Below, piece after piece: positions 14,067 through 22,588 of a stretch of 37,293 nt of DNA. A program made the translations under genes and the position numbers. The DNA is from Burkholderiales bacterium (GTDB lineage Bacteria > Pseudomonadota > Gammaproteobacteria > Burkholderiales > Casimicrobiaceae): assembly GCA_020851235.1 (NCBI GenBank), contig JADZDD010000030.1:1-37293 (forward strand), given 5' to 3'. Position 1 is the stretch's first letter; each line of letters begins with the position of its first letter. The notes under the pieces were generated by a model. The model saw nothing but the letters and a program-made list of their open reading frames with translations, was not told the DNA's origin and did no database searches.

Positions 14067-14259
14067 TTCCCCAAGTTCCCCAAGTCCGTTGCAACTTGGG
14101 GAAGCCTAACCTATTGATCTAACACGACGTTCCCCAAGTTCCCCAAGTTCCCCAAGTTTGCCGCGCGCGCACGCACATCCGTGCGCAGGCGGGCCCGGGC
14201 CCGCGGATGTGCGCGCGCGCGTAGGTGGGGAACTTGGGGAACATGGGGAAGTTAGGGAA
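14067..14259. repeat. 9-bp iteron array, candidate replication origin
   Basis: The unit TTCCCCAAG repeats at 9-bp spacing: two direct copies (14067-14084), one inverted copy (14095-14103), three direct copies (14130-14156), and four inverted copies with one or two changes each (GGTGGGGAA, CTTGGGGAA, CATGGGGAA, GTTAGGGAA at 14224-14259). The two larger blocks face each other around the GC palindrome. It sits immediately after the primase-helicase, as origins often do. An operator array for the late genes is the alternative. The interval carries no gene. Confidence 0.75.
14161..14221. other. nested GC-rich palindrome within the iteron array
   Basis: GCACATCCG (14173-14181) pairs with CGGATGTGC (14204-14212). 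With a two-base bulge the stem continues by GC-rich pairing to about 14221. The loop contains a perfect 16-bp palindrome, GCGGGCCCGGGCCCGC (14189-14204). The structure could extrude as a cruciform or form a strong hairpin in RNA, and divides the two iteron blocks. It does not look like a simple terminator, as no T run follows. Confidence 0.7.
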
Positions 14260-14273
14260 GAAGAGGAGAGCTG

Positions 14274-14519
14274 GTGGATCGAGATGAGCAGGCGGCACGG
14301 AATCGGGCTCTGATGCCAGAGTTCTCGGCGTTCGTCGATGAGATTCGGCGGATGGATCCGGGTGCGGTGGTCGTGCACGTCGAAGGGAATGGTGTCGTGC
14401 TCGGCAAAGCGCGAGTGTGGGATGGCATGCGCAGCATGAACGCCGTCGAATGGGTGCACTGGGTGACGACGGGTGAGGTGCCACGAGGCAAGGCCAGTCC
14501 CTGGGCGAGGGCGCAATGA
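14274..14519 (+). CDS. 81-residue protein, unknown
   Basis: GTG start at 14274 after GAGGAG. The product has mixed strand/helix (GAVVVHVEGNGVVLGKARVW) and ends with tryptophan-rich sequence (VEWVHWVTTGEVPRGKASPW). The stop overlaps the gpZ-like start as ATGA. First gene after the iteron array and thus probably first of the late genes. No family recognised. Confidence 0.65.
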   Translation: MDRDEQAARNRALMPEFSAFVDEIRRMDPGAVVVHVEGNGVVLGKARVWDGMRSMNAVEWVHWVTTGEVPRGKASPWARAQ

Positions 14520-15133
14520 GCGCGGGAGCGTTGTTCAACGTCAAGGTGGGCCTGCGCGTGGATGGCGCGAGGGCGCGGCTCAATGCGGCGAAGCGGGGAC
14601 TGGGCGACCGGGCGACGGTCTCAGCACTCAACAAGACCGCCGCGCAGGCGAAGACGCAGATGAGCCGGTTGATTCGCGAGGACTACAACGTCTCGGCCAG
14701 CCTGGTGCGCGAACGCCTGCAGGTGCGGCGCGCGATGAAGCAAGGCGAGTTCGCGTTCGAGGCCGCGCTCTTGGGCAACGCCAACAACCAGCCGCGAGCG
14801 ATGAATCTCATCCACTTCCTGGAGCGCAAGACCACGCTGGCCGAGGCCAGGCGGCGGCGCAAGGCGGGCACCGGCAGTGAGCTGCACTTCAGGATCAAGA
14901 GGCGGGGCGGGAAGAGCGTGATCCCAGGCGCCTTCGTCGGCAACCGCGGGAGGACCGTGTTCATCCGCGAGGGGCGTGCGCGCCTGCCGATCAGGCCGGT
15001 GCAGACGATTGCCGTGCCGCAGATGTTCAACACGAAGAAGAACCGGGGTGCGGTCGAGCGCTTCATCCGGGAGGCGTTCCCGCGCATCTATCAGCGCGAG
15101 ATGGCGTACTTCACGTCGACGCTGAAGCGATGA
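14516..15133 (+). CDS. minor tail protein Z-like
   Basis: The 205-residue basic protein resembles the lambda gpZ family: NVKVGLRVDGARARLNAAKR at the N terminus, helical DRATVSALNKTAAQAKTQMS, and a C-terminal part with KNRGAVERFIREAFPRIYQR. In lambda gpZ acts at the head-proximal end of the tail and is needed for DNA ejection. In lambda the gene lies between the FII and U genes, but here it is ahead of terminase, on the other side of the head genes. Confidence 0.8.
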   Translation: MSAGALFNVKVGLRVDGARARLNAAKRGLGDRATVSALNKTAAQAKTQMSRLIREDYNVSASLVRERLQVRRAMKQGEFAFEAALLGNANNQPRAMNLIHFLERKTTLAEARRRRKAGTGSELHFRIKRRGGKSVIPGAFVGNRGRTVFIREGRARLPIRPVQTIAVPQMFNTKKNRGAVERFIREAFPRIYQREMAYFTSTLKR

Positions 15134-15268
15134 GTGTGACCTGTCTTCTGGCGTGGTGGTGTGCTTCGAGCCGAAGGGTTCGCGGGTCCTTCCTGGCAGT
15201 GGTCGGAACGGGTGCGAAACGAGCCCGAAATGTCTCTGCTCACGAAGGGCATGTAAGGGACTTGTTCC

Positions 15269-15793
15269 GTGGCGTTTGACCTCTACCGGCCCGTCACGCA
15301 GGAGGCCTTTGCCGACCTGGTAGGTGTGTCCCAGCAGGCCATCAGCGAGCTCGTGCTGCGGGAGACGCTGCCGCGCGGCGGCAATCTGAAGCAGTGGCTG
15401 CACGCTTACTGCGGGAACCTGCGCGAGCAGGCCGCCGGCCGGGCCGCGCGTGGCGAGCTCGAGCTCGCCGGCGAACGCGCGCGCCTGGCGCGAGAGCAGG
15501 CCGACCGGATCGCGATGCAGAACGCGGTCTCCCGGCGTGAGCTCGCGCCGGTCGCCGTGCTCGAGGACGTGCTGGCCAGGCTGGCTGCTCAGGTGGTGAG
15601 CATCCTGGAGGCCATTCCGATCCACGTGAAACGGCGCGTGCCGGCGCTTACTGTGGAGGATCTTGCCCTGATCACGGAGGAGTGCAACAAAGCGCGCAAT
15701 CTCGCCGCGACGGTCGCGGTCGAGATCCCGGACCTTGACGAGGAAGACGATGCTGGCACCGTATCACCAGGATCTGCAACGAGCCGCGTGTAG
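15269..15793 (+). CDS. terminase small subunit, Nu1-like
   Basis: The 174-residue protein has an N-terminal helix-turn-helix (VTQEAFADLVGVSQQAISEL) as in Nu1-type small terminases, then helices rich in Ala/Arg that should oligomerise. It would bind the packaging site and recruit the large subunit. The GTG at 15269 follows AAGGGA. Its end overlaps the start of the large subunit by 44 bases. The 135-bp gap upstream (15134-15268) contains no gene and is the most likely place for a cos site, as in lambda, though I cannot identify one. Confidence 0.85.
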   Translation: MAFDLYRPVTQEAFADLVGVSQQAISELVLRETLPRGGNLKQWLHAYCGNLREQAAGRAARGELELAGERARLAREQADRIAMQNAVSRRELAPVAVLEDVLARLAAQVVSILEAIPIHVKRRVPALTVEDLALITEECNKARNLAATVAVEIPDLDEEDDAGTVSPGSATSRV

Positions 15794-17780
15794 CGGCCTG
15801 CGGCGCTTCCAGGCGCTGCCGCCGCTTCGGCTATCGGAATGGGCCGAGCAGCACTTCTACCTGTCCGCAGAGTCCTCATACGTCGAGCAGCGCTGGGTTG
15901 CGTATCCGTTCCAGCGCGGCATCCTTGATTGCATGGGCAACGATGCGATCGAGGAGGTGGTCGTGCGCAAATCGGCGCGCGTGGGATACACCAAGATGCT
16001 GCTGGCGGCCATCGGCTACTTCGCCCAGCACAAGCGTCGCAACCAAGGCCTGTGGCAGCCCACGGACGAGGATTCCGACGAGTTCGTGAAGGGTGAGCTC
16101 GAGCCGATGTTCCGCGACGTGCCCATCATGGCCGACGTGTTCCCCGAGCATCTGCAGCGCCACAAGCACAACACGCTGCGTCAGAAGATCTTCCGCGGTT
16201 CGATCCTGTACCTGCGTGGCGGGAAGGCGGCTAAGAATTATCGCCGCCTCACGCTCTCCACGATCATCATCGATGAGGGCGACGGCTTCGATCGCGACGT
16301 CGAGGGCGAGGGCAGTCCATGGACCCTGGCATGGAAGCGCCTGCAGGGCGCGATCTTCCCGAAGGGCATCATCGGTTCCACGCCGAAGACCAAGCACCTT
16401 TCCCTGATCGAGGACCGGGAGGCGGTCGCCGACGTCCAGCTCACGTTCCAGGTGCCGTGTCCCCATTGTGGCGAGCGGCAGGCGCTGCGGTGGGGCGGGC
16501 GCGACAAACCGTATGGCATGAAATGGACCGACGGCGATGCCGAAACCGTGGCATACCTGTGCGAGGCCTGTCAGGCGCTCTTCGGTCAGGCCGACTACCT
16601 GCGGGTGTGGGACGCTGGCCGGTGGACCGCGGCGGACGGAACCTGGCTCGACGACGAGGCTGGTGTCTTCCGAGATTCACGCGGCGCCCGCATCGCCACG
16701 CCGCGTGCGGTGGCGTTCTTCGTGTGGACCGCCATGAGCCCGCAGGCGTCGTGGTCGCAGATTGTGCGGGAGTGGCTGGCGGCGAACCTGAAGGCGAAGG
16801 CCGGAGACGATGGCGAGCTCAAGGCCTTCATCAACACGACGCTGGGTGAGAGCTACGAGGAGGACCAGGAGCGCGCCGAGCCAGACGAACTGAAGCGGCG
16901 GCGCGAGCCATATCGCCTGCGCACGCTGCCGCGCGGGGTCCTGGTGCTCGTTGCGGGCGTCGACGTCCAAGACAACCGCTTCGAGGTAGTGGTGTGGGGA
17001 ATCGGTCGGGGCGAGGAGATGTGGCCGATCGACTACACCGTGCTCGCGGCCAACCCGGGCGATGAGCGCGACTGGCAAAAGCTCGACGCTTACCTCCAGT
17101 CGAAGTTCAAGAACGGCTCCGGCATCACGTTGGGAATCGAAGCGGTTGCCGTCGACACCGGCGGTCACTTCTCGCACCAGGTCTACAACTTCTGCCGGCA
17201 ACGAGCGCGCCGGCGGATCTACGCCATCAAGGGCGAGACGCGTGACGGCCAGCCGGTCAAGGGCCGGTCGTCGCTGCAGGACGTGAACTACCGCGGCGCG
17301 ATCATCAAGCGCGGTGTGCGCCTATGGGCGGTGGGCACTGACACCGCCAAGGATCTTCTCTTCGGCCGGCTCGAGGTGAAAGAGCCGGGGCCCGGCTACG
17401 TCCATTTCTCGGACGAGCTCGGCGACGACTTCTTCGCGCAGCTCACCGCGGAGGCCCGTGTGCCGCAGCGCACGTCCGGCGGCATGAAGTACCGCTGGGT
17501 ATGTCCTCCCGGCCGCCGCAATGAAGTCCTCGACTGCACTGTCTATGCGATCTTCGCGGCCCACATGCTGGACCTCAATCGCTACACCGAGCGCATGTGG
17601 CAAAAGCTCGAGGCGGCGGTGCAGCCGCCGACCGCCGACATGTTCGAACCGATCGCGGCGGATCAAGCCATGGACCCGGAGGGTGGACTGCCGGTGCCTG
17701 TGCATGCGTCTGCACGGCCGCCGGCGCCGTCCTCCGCCCAGAGGCGACGTACCGGGCGCATCGGATCATTCAGGGGGTAG
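15750..17780 (+). CDS. terminase large subunit, lambda gpA type
   Basis: The 676-residue packaging motor has the Walker A-like KSARVGYTKMLLAAIGYFAQ of gpA, a Walker B region (STIIIDEGDGFDRDVEG), a CPHCG...CEAC zinc-binding pair as in gpA proteins, and a C-terminal nuclease domain with GVDVQDNRFEVVVWGIGRGE and IEAVAVDTGGHFSHQVYN. The ATG at 15750 is supported by GAGGAA seven bases upstream; a TTG at 15735 is less likely. It would work with gpNu1 at the portal. Confidence 0.95.
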   Translation: MLAPYHQDLQRAACSGLRRFQALPPLRLSEWAEQHFYLSAESSYVEQRWVAYPFQRGILDCMGNDAIEEVVVRKSARVGYTKMLLAAIGYFAQHKRRNQGLWQPTDEDSDEFVKGELEPMFRDVPIMADVFPEHLQRHKHNTLRQKIFRGSILYLRGGKAAKNYRRLTLSTIIIDEGDGFDRDVEGEGSPWTLAWKRLQGAIFPKGIIGSTPKTKHLSLIEDREAVADVQLTFQVPCPHCGERQALRWGGRDKPYGMKWTDGDAETVAYLCEACQALFGQADYLRVWDAGRWTAADGTWLDDEAGVFRDSRGARIATPRAVAFFVWTAMSPQASWSQIVREWLAANLKAKAGDDGELKAFINTTLGESYEEDQERAEPDELKRRREPYRLRTLPRGVLVLVAGVDVQDNRFEVVVWGIGRGEEMWPIDYTVLAANPGDERDWQKLDAYLQSKFKNGSGITLGIEAVAVDTGGHFSHQVYNFCRQRARRRIYAIKGETRDGQPVKGRSSLQDVNYRGAIIKRGVRLWAVGTDTAKDLLFGRLEVKEPGPGYVHFSDELGDDFFAQLTAEARVPQRTSGGMKYRWVCPPGRRNEVLDCTVYAIFAAHMLDLNRYTERMWQKLEAAVQPPTADMFEPIAADQAMDPEGGLPVPVHASARPPAPSSAQRRRTGRIGSFRG

Positions 17781-17782
17781 CC

Positions 17783-18064
17783 GTGGATCTGCTCGACGAC
17801 ATCATGGCGCAGCTGGCCGCGGCGGCGCCGGACTATCCGCAGGACAAGCTCGAGGCCACGGCGCGCCAGATTCGCCGCGACATCGGCGGGTCGGAGGCCT
17901 ACATCCGCAAGGCGCCAGCGGAGGGAAAAGTCGTCGGCCTGGGGAGCGCGCTCGCCGCGGGGGTGCCGCTGGCCCAGGCCGCCAGTGACCTCGGCGTGAG
18001 CCGAGGGTATGGGTACAAGCTGGTGCACCGGCTCCGGCGTCGCCGCGCGCCGGCGGCTGCATGA
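17783..18064 (+). CDS. Mor-like transcription activator
   Basis: The 93-residue product contains GGSEAYIRKAPAEGKVVGLG followed by PLAQAASDLGVSRGYGYKLV, similar to the Mor/C family of Mu, where a Gly-Gly turn and YI precede a helix-turn-helix. It starts with a GTG two bases after the terminase stop. Such genes beside terminase are known in other phages. It could activate late genes, but its own position inside the late operon makes that an inference. A different small DNA-binding role is possible. Confidence 0.65.
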   Translation: MDLLDDIMAQLAAAAPDYPQDKLEATARQIRRDIGGSEAYIRKAPAEGKVVGLGSALAAGVPLAQAASDLGVSRGYGYKLVHRLRRRRAPAAA

Positions 18065-18068
18065 GGTC

Positions 18069-18088
18069 GAAAAAAGTCTCCTTTTTTC
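18069..18088 (+). terminator. A/T-rich hairpin in the late operon
   Basis: GAAAAAAG and CTTTTTTC pair perfectly around TCTC (8-bp stem), in a sequence otherwise strongly GC-rich, followed by another short T run. It lies 40 bp before the connector gene, where it may trim or slow transcription or act on mRNA stability. The stem is weak for intrinsic termination, so the role is tentative. Confidence 0.35.
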
Positions 18089-18127
18089 CGTATTTTTGTG
18101 CACAGGGAGTGCCGATCATGATCACCC

Positions 18128-18700
18128 ATGAGCGAGCCCACCGCCCTGCGCGCCGGAGATCCGTGGTCCTGGCAGCGCGACGACCTGACTGGCACCTACC
18201 CGGCCACCGAGTGGGGGCTTAGCTACTGGTTCAAGAACGCCGCCGGCGGCTTCGAGATCGCCGCGGCCGCCGACGGAGAGGCGTTCTCGGTCGGCCAATC
18301 CAGCGACGCCACCCAGGCAATCGCCGCCGGCTCCTACGCCTGGCAAGCGCGCGTCACGAACCTCGGGGACAGTGGCATTCGCCATGTCGTCGACAGCGGC
18401 TCGCTGACCGTGCTGCCGAACCTCTTCGTCGGCGTGGCCACGGATCCGCTCGACGCCAGGACGATGGCGCAGAAGGCCTACGACGACGCCCGCGCAGCTC
18501 TCGCCTCGTTTCAGGCCACGAAGGGCCGCATCAAGGCCTACACGATCGCCGGCCGGTCGATGGAGTTCGACTCCTCGGCCGACCTGGTGAGCATCGTCAA
18601 GTTCTGGGAGAACGAGGTCACCAAGGAGTCCTCGGCCAACGCCAAGGCCACGGGGCGCCCGAATCCGCGCCGCTACTACGCACGGATGAGCAATGGGTAA
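18128..18700 (+). CDS. head-tail connector with a gpW-like C-terminal domain
   Basis: The 190-residue protein has two parts. Residues 1 to about 105 are rich in aromatic and strand residues (WSWQRDDLTGTYPATEWGLS) and carry no known motif. The C-terminal part (AYDDARAALASFQATKGRIK, then SMEFDSSADLVSIVKFWENE) follows the lambda gpW pattern of a helix, a beta hairpin and a second helix. gpW joins the head vertex before the tail attaches. The gene lies between terminase and portal, the expected place. The end overlaps the portal start by 8 bases. Confidence 0.75.
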   Translation: MSEPTALRAGDPWSWQRDDLTGTYPATEWGLSYWFKNAAGGFEIAAAADGEAFSVGQSSDATQAIAAGSYAWQARVTNLGDSGIRHVVDSGSLTVLPNLFVGVATDPLDARTMAQKAYDDARAALASFQATKGRIKAYTIAGRSMEFDSSADLVSIVKFWENEVTKESSANAKATGRPNPRRYYARMSNG

Positions 18701-20300
18701 GCCGTTGCTCTACCGCTTGGGCGCATGGCTGCAGGCGCGCAGCGCGCCGCCGCGACGTGGGTCGACGCGCATGTATGCCGGCGCCAAGCCCTCGCGATTC
18801 ACCGGGGGCTTCGGCACCGGCGGTGATGCGTCTGCCGACTACGAGATCCGCACGTCGCTGCGCCCGCTCCGCGCTCGTTCGCGGCAACTCATGCGGGACG
18901 CGCCCTATGCGAAGCGGGCGCACGTCATCATCGTCAACAACGTGATAGGCCCCGGCGTCGGCCTGCAAGCGCAGGTCAAGAACAGTCGCGGCGAGCTGCA
19001 CCAGCGCATCAACGACAGCATTGAGACGGCGTGGGCGCGCTGGGCGAAGGCGGACGCTTGCCACACCGGCGGCGAACTTCACTTCGCGGACCTCGAGCGC
19101 ATGGCGATGGGCCAGGTGGTCGACGCCGGCGAGGTCTTCATCCGGTTGCATCCGCGTCGCTTCGGAGATTCCAAGGTGCCTCTCGCACTGGAGATCATCG
19201 AAGGCGAGCGCCTGGCGGACGAGCTCACGGCGAGCGTGACCACCGCAAACCCTATCAATATGGGGATCGAGCGCGATCGCTTCGGCCGCCCGCTCGCCTA
19301 CTGGATCCGCGAGTTGCATCCGGGGGAGGTCAGGCACTCGCCCGAGCAGACGGCGCGTGTAGAGCGCGTGCCGGCGGATCAGATCATTCATCTGCGGATC
19401 ATCGAGCGCTGGCCCCAGTCGCGCGGCGTGCCCTGGCTGCATGCCGCGATCCGCAAGCTCAACGACATGGAGGAGTACACCGGAGCCGAGCTCCTGGCGG
19501 CCCGCATGTCGGCGAACTACTTCGCGACGATCGAATCGCCGGAAGCCGATCCCATTCCGAACGAGGAAGCAGAGGACGGGACGAAGGAAGTCAACATCGA
19601 GGCGGGGACGATCGAGCAACTCTCGCCCGGCGACAAGCTTAACTTCCACTCGCCGAACCGGCCTAACGCGGCGCTGGATCCGTTCATGCGCTACATGGTG
19701 CGCGAGTTCGCAGCGGCCGCGAATGTGTCCTACGCGTCGGTGTCGTCCGACTACTCGCAGTCGAACTACTCGAGCTCGCGCCTCGCGCTCCTCGACGATC
19801 GCGACCTGTGGCGCACGCTCCAGCAATGGTGGGCGCGCAGCTTCCGCGCGCGGCTGCATGCACGGTGGCTGCAGGCGGCAGTGCTGGCCGGACAGATCCA
19901 AGGGCTCGCGCTGGATCAGTTTGCAGTCGACCCGGAACGATTCGAGGCCGTGCGCTGGAAGTTCCGCGGCTGGTCATGGATCGACCCGACGAAGGAAGTC
20001 GAGGCGGCGAAGTCGGCCGTGCGCGCCGGCTTTACGACGGTCGGCGCCGTCATCGCCGAGAGCGCCAACGGTCGCGACATCGAGGACGTGATCGCCGAGC
20101 GCAAGGACGAGCTCGCGATGTTCGATGCTGCGGGTGTGAAGGTCGAGACGACGGTCGAGGAAGAACCGCTGCCCGCTATCGAACCGCCGAAGGCCGAAGG
20201 CGCTGGCGACCCGGATAAGGAAGACCCGGAAGACGAGGACGCCGGCACGCCAGCGCGCGTCGTGGTCCCGATCACAAACTCAAGGGTAGCGCATGGTTAA
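18693..20300 (+). CDS. portal protein, lambda gpB type
   Basis: The 535-residue protein has the lambda portal pattern: RSRQLMRDAPYAKRAHVIIV near residue 60, VDAGEVFIRLHPRRFGDSKV, ERDRFGRPLAYWIRELHPGE, and an acidic C-terminal tail. The portal is the dodecameric ring at the packaging vertex. ATG 18693 overlaps the connector stop. Its stop overlaps the next start by 8 bases. Confidence 0.93.
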   Translation: MGKPLLYRLGAWLQARSAPPRRGSTRMYAGAKPSRFTGGFGTGGDASADYEIRTSLRPLRARSRQLMRDAPYAKRAHVIIVNNVIGPGVGLQAQVKNSRGELHQRINDSIETAWARWAKADACHTGGELHFADLERMAMGQVVDAGEVFIRLHPRRFGDSKVPLALEIIEGERLADELTASVTTANPINMGIERDRFGRPLAYWIRELHPGEVRHSPEQTARVERVPADQIIHLRIIERWPQSRGVPWLHAAIRKLNDMEEYTGAELLAARMSANYFATIESPEADPIPNEEAEDGTKEVNIEAGTIEQLSPGDKLNFHSPNRPNAALDPFMRYMVREFAAAANVSYASVSSDYSQSNYSSSRLALLDDRDLWRTLQQWWARSFRARLHARWLQAAVLAGQIQGLALDQFAVDPERFEAVRWKFRGWSWIDPTKEVEAAKSAVRAGFTTVGAVIAESANGRDIEDVIAERKDELAMFDAAGVKVETTVEEEPLPAIEPPKAEGAGDPDKEDPEDEDAGTPARVVVPITNSRVAHG

Positions 20301-22299
20301 TACCCGCAGTCACACCATCGAGCGCGCCGCCCTGGTCGACGGCGATCTCATCGTCGATATGGCGTTCGCGTCGTCCCTCCCCTACCAGCGGTGGTGGGGC
20401 ATCGAGATTCTTGAGGTGCGCGAAGGCGCCGTACTTCTCGACCGCCTCGAGGACGGTGCGCCTCTTCTTTATAACCACGACTGGTCTGACCTTCGTGGCG
20501 TGCATGTCGCTAAGTCAATCGTCATCGGCAAGGACGAAGTGCTTCGGGGCAAGGTTCGCATTACAAGTGCCACGCAGGCTGGCCGAGACGCCATCGGCCT
20601 CGTAACCGGAGGGGTCCTCACAAAAGCCAGCGTCGGCTATGAAATCCTCAAGGTTGTCGAGGAAACGAAGAAGAAGGACGCCGAAGGCGTCGAGCAAGTG
20701 GTCGCGCGCGAGTTGGATGGCGGGTTGTTTGAGCGCGTGCTAACGCGCGCGAAGAGCGATGCTCCGGGCGATCTCAACGTGTTCCGGAGAATGCTGGATC
20801 AGATTGCTGGCAAGTTCGAGCGCGCGTCGGACTCTCCGACCACGTATCGCGTGACATCGTGGCGGCCGATGGAAAACAGCCTCGTCACGGTGCCGGCTGA
20901 CAACACTGTCGGGGTGGGGCGCACCCCAGATCAACCGATACCCGCTGCGGACATCGCGGCGGAACCCAACCCCACGGCGGGGCCCGCCGAACCTTCGCAG
21001 GAGCTAAAGACCATGACGACTACCGTCATCGAAACGCCCGCGGCGGGCGCAACCGCCGAGAACCACAGCGCGCAGGACTTCGAGAAGGCGCGGGTGCGTG
21101 CCATCGAGTATTTCTGCAAGGCCAACAACATCGACCAGCGCGCGCAGAGGCAGTGGATCGCCGCGGGCACGTCGGTCGAGGCGGTCGGCGAGGAAATACT
21201 CAAGATCGTCGAGGAGCGTGGCAAGGCCCCCGGCTATGCTGCCGGCGCCATCGGCATGTCGACGCAGGAGGCGGCGCGGTTCTCGATGTGGCGGGCGCTC
21301 CAGGCCGTCACCTCCGGGGACTGGACGAAGGCCGGCTACGAGCTCGAAGCCTCCCGCGCCGTGGCGGACAAGATCCAGCGCGCCCCGGCGAAGAACTCGT
21401 TCTTCATCCCCCTCGAAGTGCAACAGCGTCCGACCGCTGCCGCGAAGCGCGATGCGACGGTGGCGGGCACTGGCGGCTATCTGGTCGAGACGAACAACCT
21501 CGGCGGTTCGTTCGTCGAGCTCCTGCGCAACGAGATGGTCGTGCGGCAGATGGGGGCGCGCGTGCTGTCGGGTCTCGTCGGCAACGTCACCATCCCGAAG
21601 CAGACCGCCGGCGCGACGGCGTACTGGCTCGCGAGCGAGTCGACGCAGATCACCGAGGGCAATCAGACCTTCGGCCAGCTCGCGCTGTCGCCGAAGACGG
21701 CCGGTGCCTACACCGAGATCTCGCGTCTGCTGCGCCTGCAATCCTCGCCGGATGCCGAGGGCATCATCATGACGGACCTTGCGCAGCAGGTCGCGCTGGC
21801 CGCGGATCTGGCGGCGCTCAACGGCTCCGGTTCCGCGGGTCAGCCCACGGGCCTGATCGGCACGTCCGGCACCGGCTCGGTGTCGATGGGCACGTTCGAC
21901 TACGCCGACATCCTGAACTTCCAGGAGGATCTGGCCTCGGCCAACGCCTTGCGCGGCTCGCTCGGCTACGTGACGACGCCGACCGTCGCCTCGCTGTGCA
22001 TGCAGCGCGTGATGTTCACGGGCACCGCATCGCCGATCTGGCAGGGCAACATGCTCCGCGGCTCGATGGGCGGCTATCCCACGGGCTTTCCGGCGATGTC
22101 GTCGAATCAGGTGCCGACTGGCGACATGATCTTCGGCGACTGGTCGCAGCTCGTGATCGGCGAATGGGGCGTGCTGGAGATCGCGGTCGACGAGACGGCG
22201 AACTTCCAAGCGGGCATCGTCGGCATCCGGTGCTTCTACACGATGGACGTTGGCGTGCGCATCCCGGCGGCCTTCTCCATCGGCACCTCGGCGTCCTGA
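20293..22299 (+). CDS. prohead protease fused to major capsid protein
   Basis: The 668-residue fusion begins with a U35-type caudovirus protease: LLYNHD carries catalytic His62 and LTKASVGYE carries Ser113. A Pro/Ala-rich linker (about residues 215-250) leads to a helical scaffold region and an HK97-fold capsid domain (GGYLVETNNLGGSFVELLRN, AYWLASESTQITEGNQTFGQ). An internal ATG at 21013 (residue 241) has AGGAG ten bases upstream and is in frame, so a separate capsid chain might also be made. Cleavage at the linker would otherwise be done by the protease itself. Confidence 0.92.
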   Translation: MVNTRSHTIERAALVDGDLIVDMAFASSLPYQRWWGIEILEVREGAVLLDRLEDGAPLLYNHDWSDLRGVHVAKSIVIGKDEVLRGKVRITSATQAGRDAIGLVTGGVLTKASVGYEILKVVEETKKKDAEGVEQVVARELDGGLFERVLTRAKSDAPGDLNVFRRMLDQIAGKFERASDSPTTYRVTSWRPMENSLVTVPADNTVGVGRTPDQPIPAADIAAEPNPTAGPAEPSQELKTMTTTVIETPAAGATAENHSAQDFEKARVRAIEYFCKANNIDQRAQRQWIAAGTSVEAVGEEILKIVEERGKAPGYAAGAIGMSTQEAARFSMWRALQAVTSGDWTKAGYELEASRAVADKIQRAPAKNSFFIPLEVQQRPTAAAKRDATVAGTGGYLVETNNLGGSFVELLRNEMVVRQMGARVLSGLVGNVTIPKQTAGATAYWLASESTQITEGNQTFGQLALSPKTAGAYTEISRLLRLQSSPDAEGIIMTDLAQQVALAADLAALNGSGSAGQPTGLIGTSGTGSVSMGTFDYADILNFQEDLASANALRGSLGYVTTPTVASLCMQRVMFTGTASPIWQGNMLRGSMGGYPTGFPAMSSNQVPTGDMIFGDWSQLVIGEWGVLEIAVDETANFQAGIVGIRCFYTMDVGVRIPAAFSIGTSAS

Positions 22300-22336
22300 T
22301 GAGGCGGGCGGCGGGCAACCGCCGCCGCTACCTGCC

Positions 22337-22588
22337 ATGAAAGAACAGACCAAAACGACGCGGGTGCGTGTGCTGCGCCCGTTCTACCTATCGCGCGATC
22401 GGATCGCCAAGGTGGGCGATGAGGTTGACATCGAGACCGGTCTCGCTGGCGGGCTCGTCAGCGGGCGCAAGGCCGAGCTCTTGACCGAAACGCACAAGCC
22501 CGTTCCAACGCCGGCCGCCACGCCGGCGCCGGCCAAGCAGCCCGCCCCCACAGTCGCGGCGCCGTCCGCAATGAAAGGAAAGCCATGA
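22337..22588 (+). CDS. small phage head protein, unknown
   Basis: The 83-residue product contains RVRVLRPFYLSRDRIAKVGD, a small domain seen in other phages between capsid and joining genes, and a Pro/Ala-rich C-terminal stretch (PTPAATPAPAKQPAPTVAAP). The stop overlaps the next start by 4 bases. Probable structural or assembly factor; the exact role is not known. Confidence 0.65.
   Translation: MKEQTKTTRVRVLRPFYLSRDRIAKVGDEVDIETGLAGGLVSGRKAELLTETHKPVPTPAATPAPAKQPAPTVAAPSAMKGKP

Noticed and set aside
14119-14634. Leftward frames over the iteron region
   Set aside because: Composed of repeat-derived residues with no start signal, opposite supported rightward genes.
18069-18088. Second slippery heptamer (A AAA AAG)
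   Set aside because: It lies after the stop of the Mor-like gene, so it is not read in a frame that would yield a fusion.
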